From Bacillota bacterium (GTDB lineage Bacteria; Bacillota; Sulfobacillia; JAJZYS01; JAJYTV01): a stretch of DNA of 5,194 nucleotides. The translations under genes were made by a program, and so were the position numbers. This document shows positions 5,092-5,194 of this stretch, one piece after another. The notes beneath the pieces were generated by a model. That model saw only the letters and a list, made by a program, of their open reading frames with translations, did not search any database and had not been told where the DNA came from. Each line of letters opens with the position of its first letter. Positions within the stretch are counted from its first letter, which is position 1. Location of the stretch: contig JAJYNV010000459.1 in NCBI GenBank assembly GCA_021786135.1, forward strand, positions 1-5,194, in the 5' to 3' direction.

Positions 5092-5194
5092 GGCTGCGAG
5101 CGAGCCATAAGCCGAGTTCTGTCGAGGATGATCATTTATCTGGGATGCCAGTTGCCTGGCACCTCGAGCGACCGTACCCGGAAGGAGATCGGAA
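5092..5194 (-). ncRNA. rnpB: RNase P RNA (type A), 3' portion, runs off right edge
   Basis: This is the 3' third of the catalytic RNA of ribonuclease P, which removes 5' leaders from pre-tRNAs. Read on the minus strand it carries the universal 3' block ACAGAACTCGGCTTAT (complement of 5107-5122), preceded by CCAGATAAATGATCATC, which aligns with the E. coli segment CTAGATGAATGACTGTC. Before that comes a perfect P18 hairpin: GGTGCCAG (5163-5156), a GCAA tetraloop (5155-5152) and CTGGCATC (5151-5144) with one G-U pair. A GNRA loop here docks into P8 in type A RNAs. Upstream, CCGGGTACGG matches the conserved CCGGGTA block. The mature 3' end is placed near 5092 by allowing about 15 nt for the P1 strand after the GGCTTAT; its pairing partner and the rest of the gene lie beyond the window. 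Confidence 0.93.

Noticed and set aside
4019..5170. A 12-nt direct repeat, GCACCTCGAGCG, at 4019-4030 (recombinase relic) and 5159-5170 (rnpB), which could look like an attachment-site pair.
   Set aside because: About one such match is expected by chance in a GC-rich window of this size, it does not extend on either side, and one copy is explained by coding sequence and the other by RNase P RNA structure.
1..5194. Search for CRISPR repeats, complete insertion sequences, tRNAs, toxin-antitoxin pairs or a multi-gene defence system.
   Set aside because: No regularly spaced repeats, no paired terminal repeats with a transposase, no tRNA-like cloverleaf and no linked defence genes were seen.

Overview
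The window looks like chromosomal DNA of a GC-rich (roughly 60%) endospore-forming bacterium, most likely a high-GC member of the Bacillota. The main support is a truncated GerA-type spore germinant receptor gene at the left edge. The type A RNase P RNA at the right edge and a small MazG-like pyrophosphohydrolase of a kind common in Firmicutes are compatible with this. A Symbiobacterium-like lineage is a guess from GC content plus sporulation and is not shown by the sequence.

Layout from left to right. (1) Bases 1-367, minus strand: N-terminal 122 residues of a GerA-family germination protein that runs off the left edge. A possible small ORF ends 7 nt before its start, and the rest of the stretch to 755 holds no convincing gene. 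(2) 756-1235, plus: a GNAT acetyltransferase resembling the BltD/PaiA polyamine acetyltransferases. It converges on (3) 1249-2151, minus: an RmlD-like NAD(P)-dependent sugar-nucleotide reductase of the extended SDR class. The two stop codons sit in the arms of a short inverted repeat. (4) 2306-2608, plus: a broken reading frame whose coding-like signal changes frame twice. Its stop overlaps the GTG start of (5) 2605-2913, plus: a 102-residue MazG-like phosphoribosyl-ATP-pyrophosphohydrolase-type housecleaning enzyme. (6) 3112-3951, plus: an exported, possibly lipid-anchored protein of unknown function with a conserved-looking cysteine pair. (7) 3984-4153, plus: the broken N-terminal part of a tyrosine recombinase. 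Its stop overlaps, through a shared CTAG, that of (8) 4150-4905, minus: a DUF5694 protein with TraB/GumN/TIKI-like GxxH motifs. (9) A perfect 13-bp hairpin at 4981-5014, then (10) about 5092-5194, minus: the 3' end of the RNase P RNA gene (rnpB), running off the right edge.

The genes do not form one pathway. The picture is a set of short, independently oriented accessory genes (acetyltransferase, sugar-nucleotide-type reductase, nucleotide housecleaning enzyme, exported protein, DUF5694 protein) and gene remnants lying between a sporulation gene and a core RNA gene. The recombinase remnant and the frame-broken ORF suggest past insertion and decay. I found no CRISPR array, no complete mobile element and no obvious new defence or biosynthetic system.
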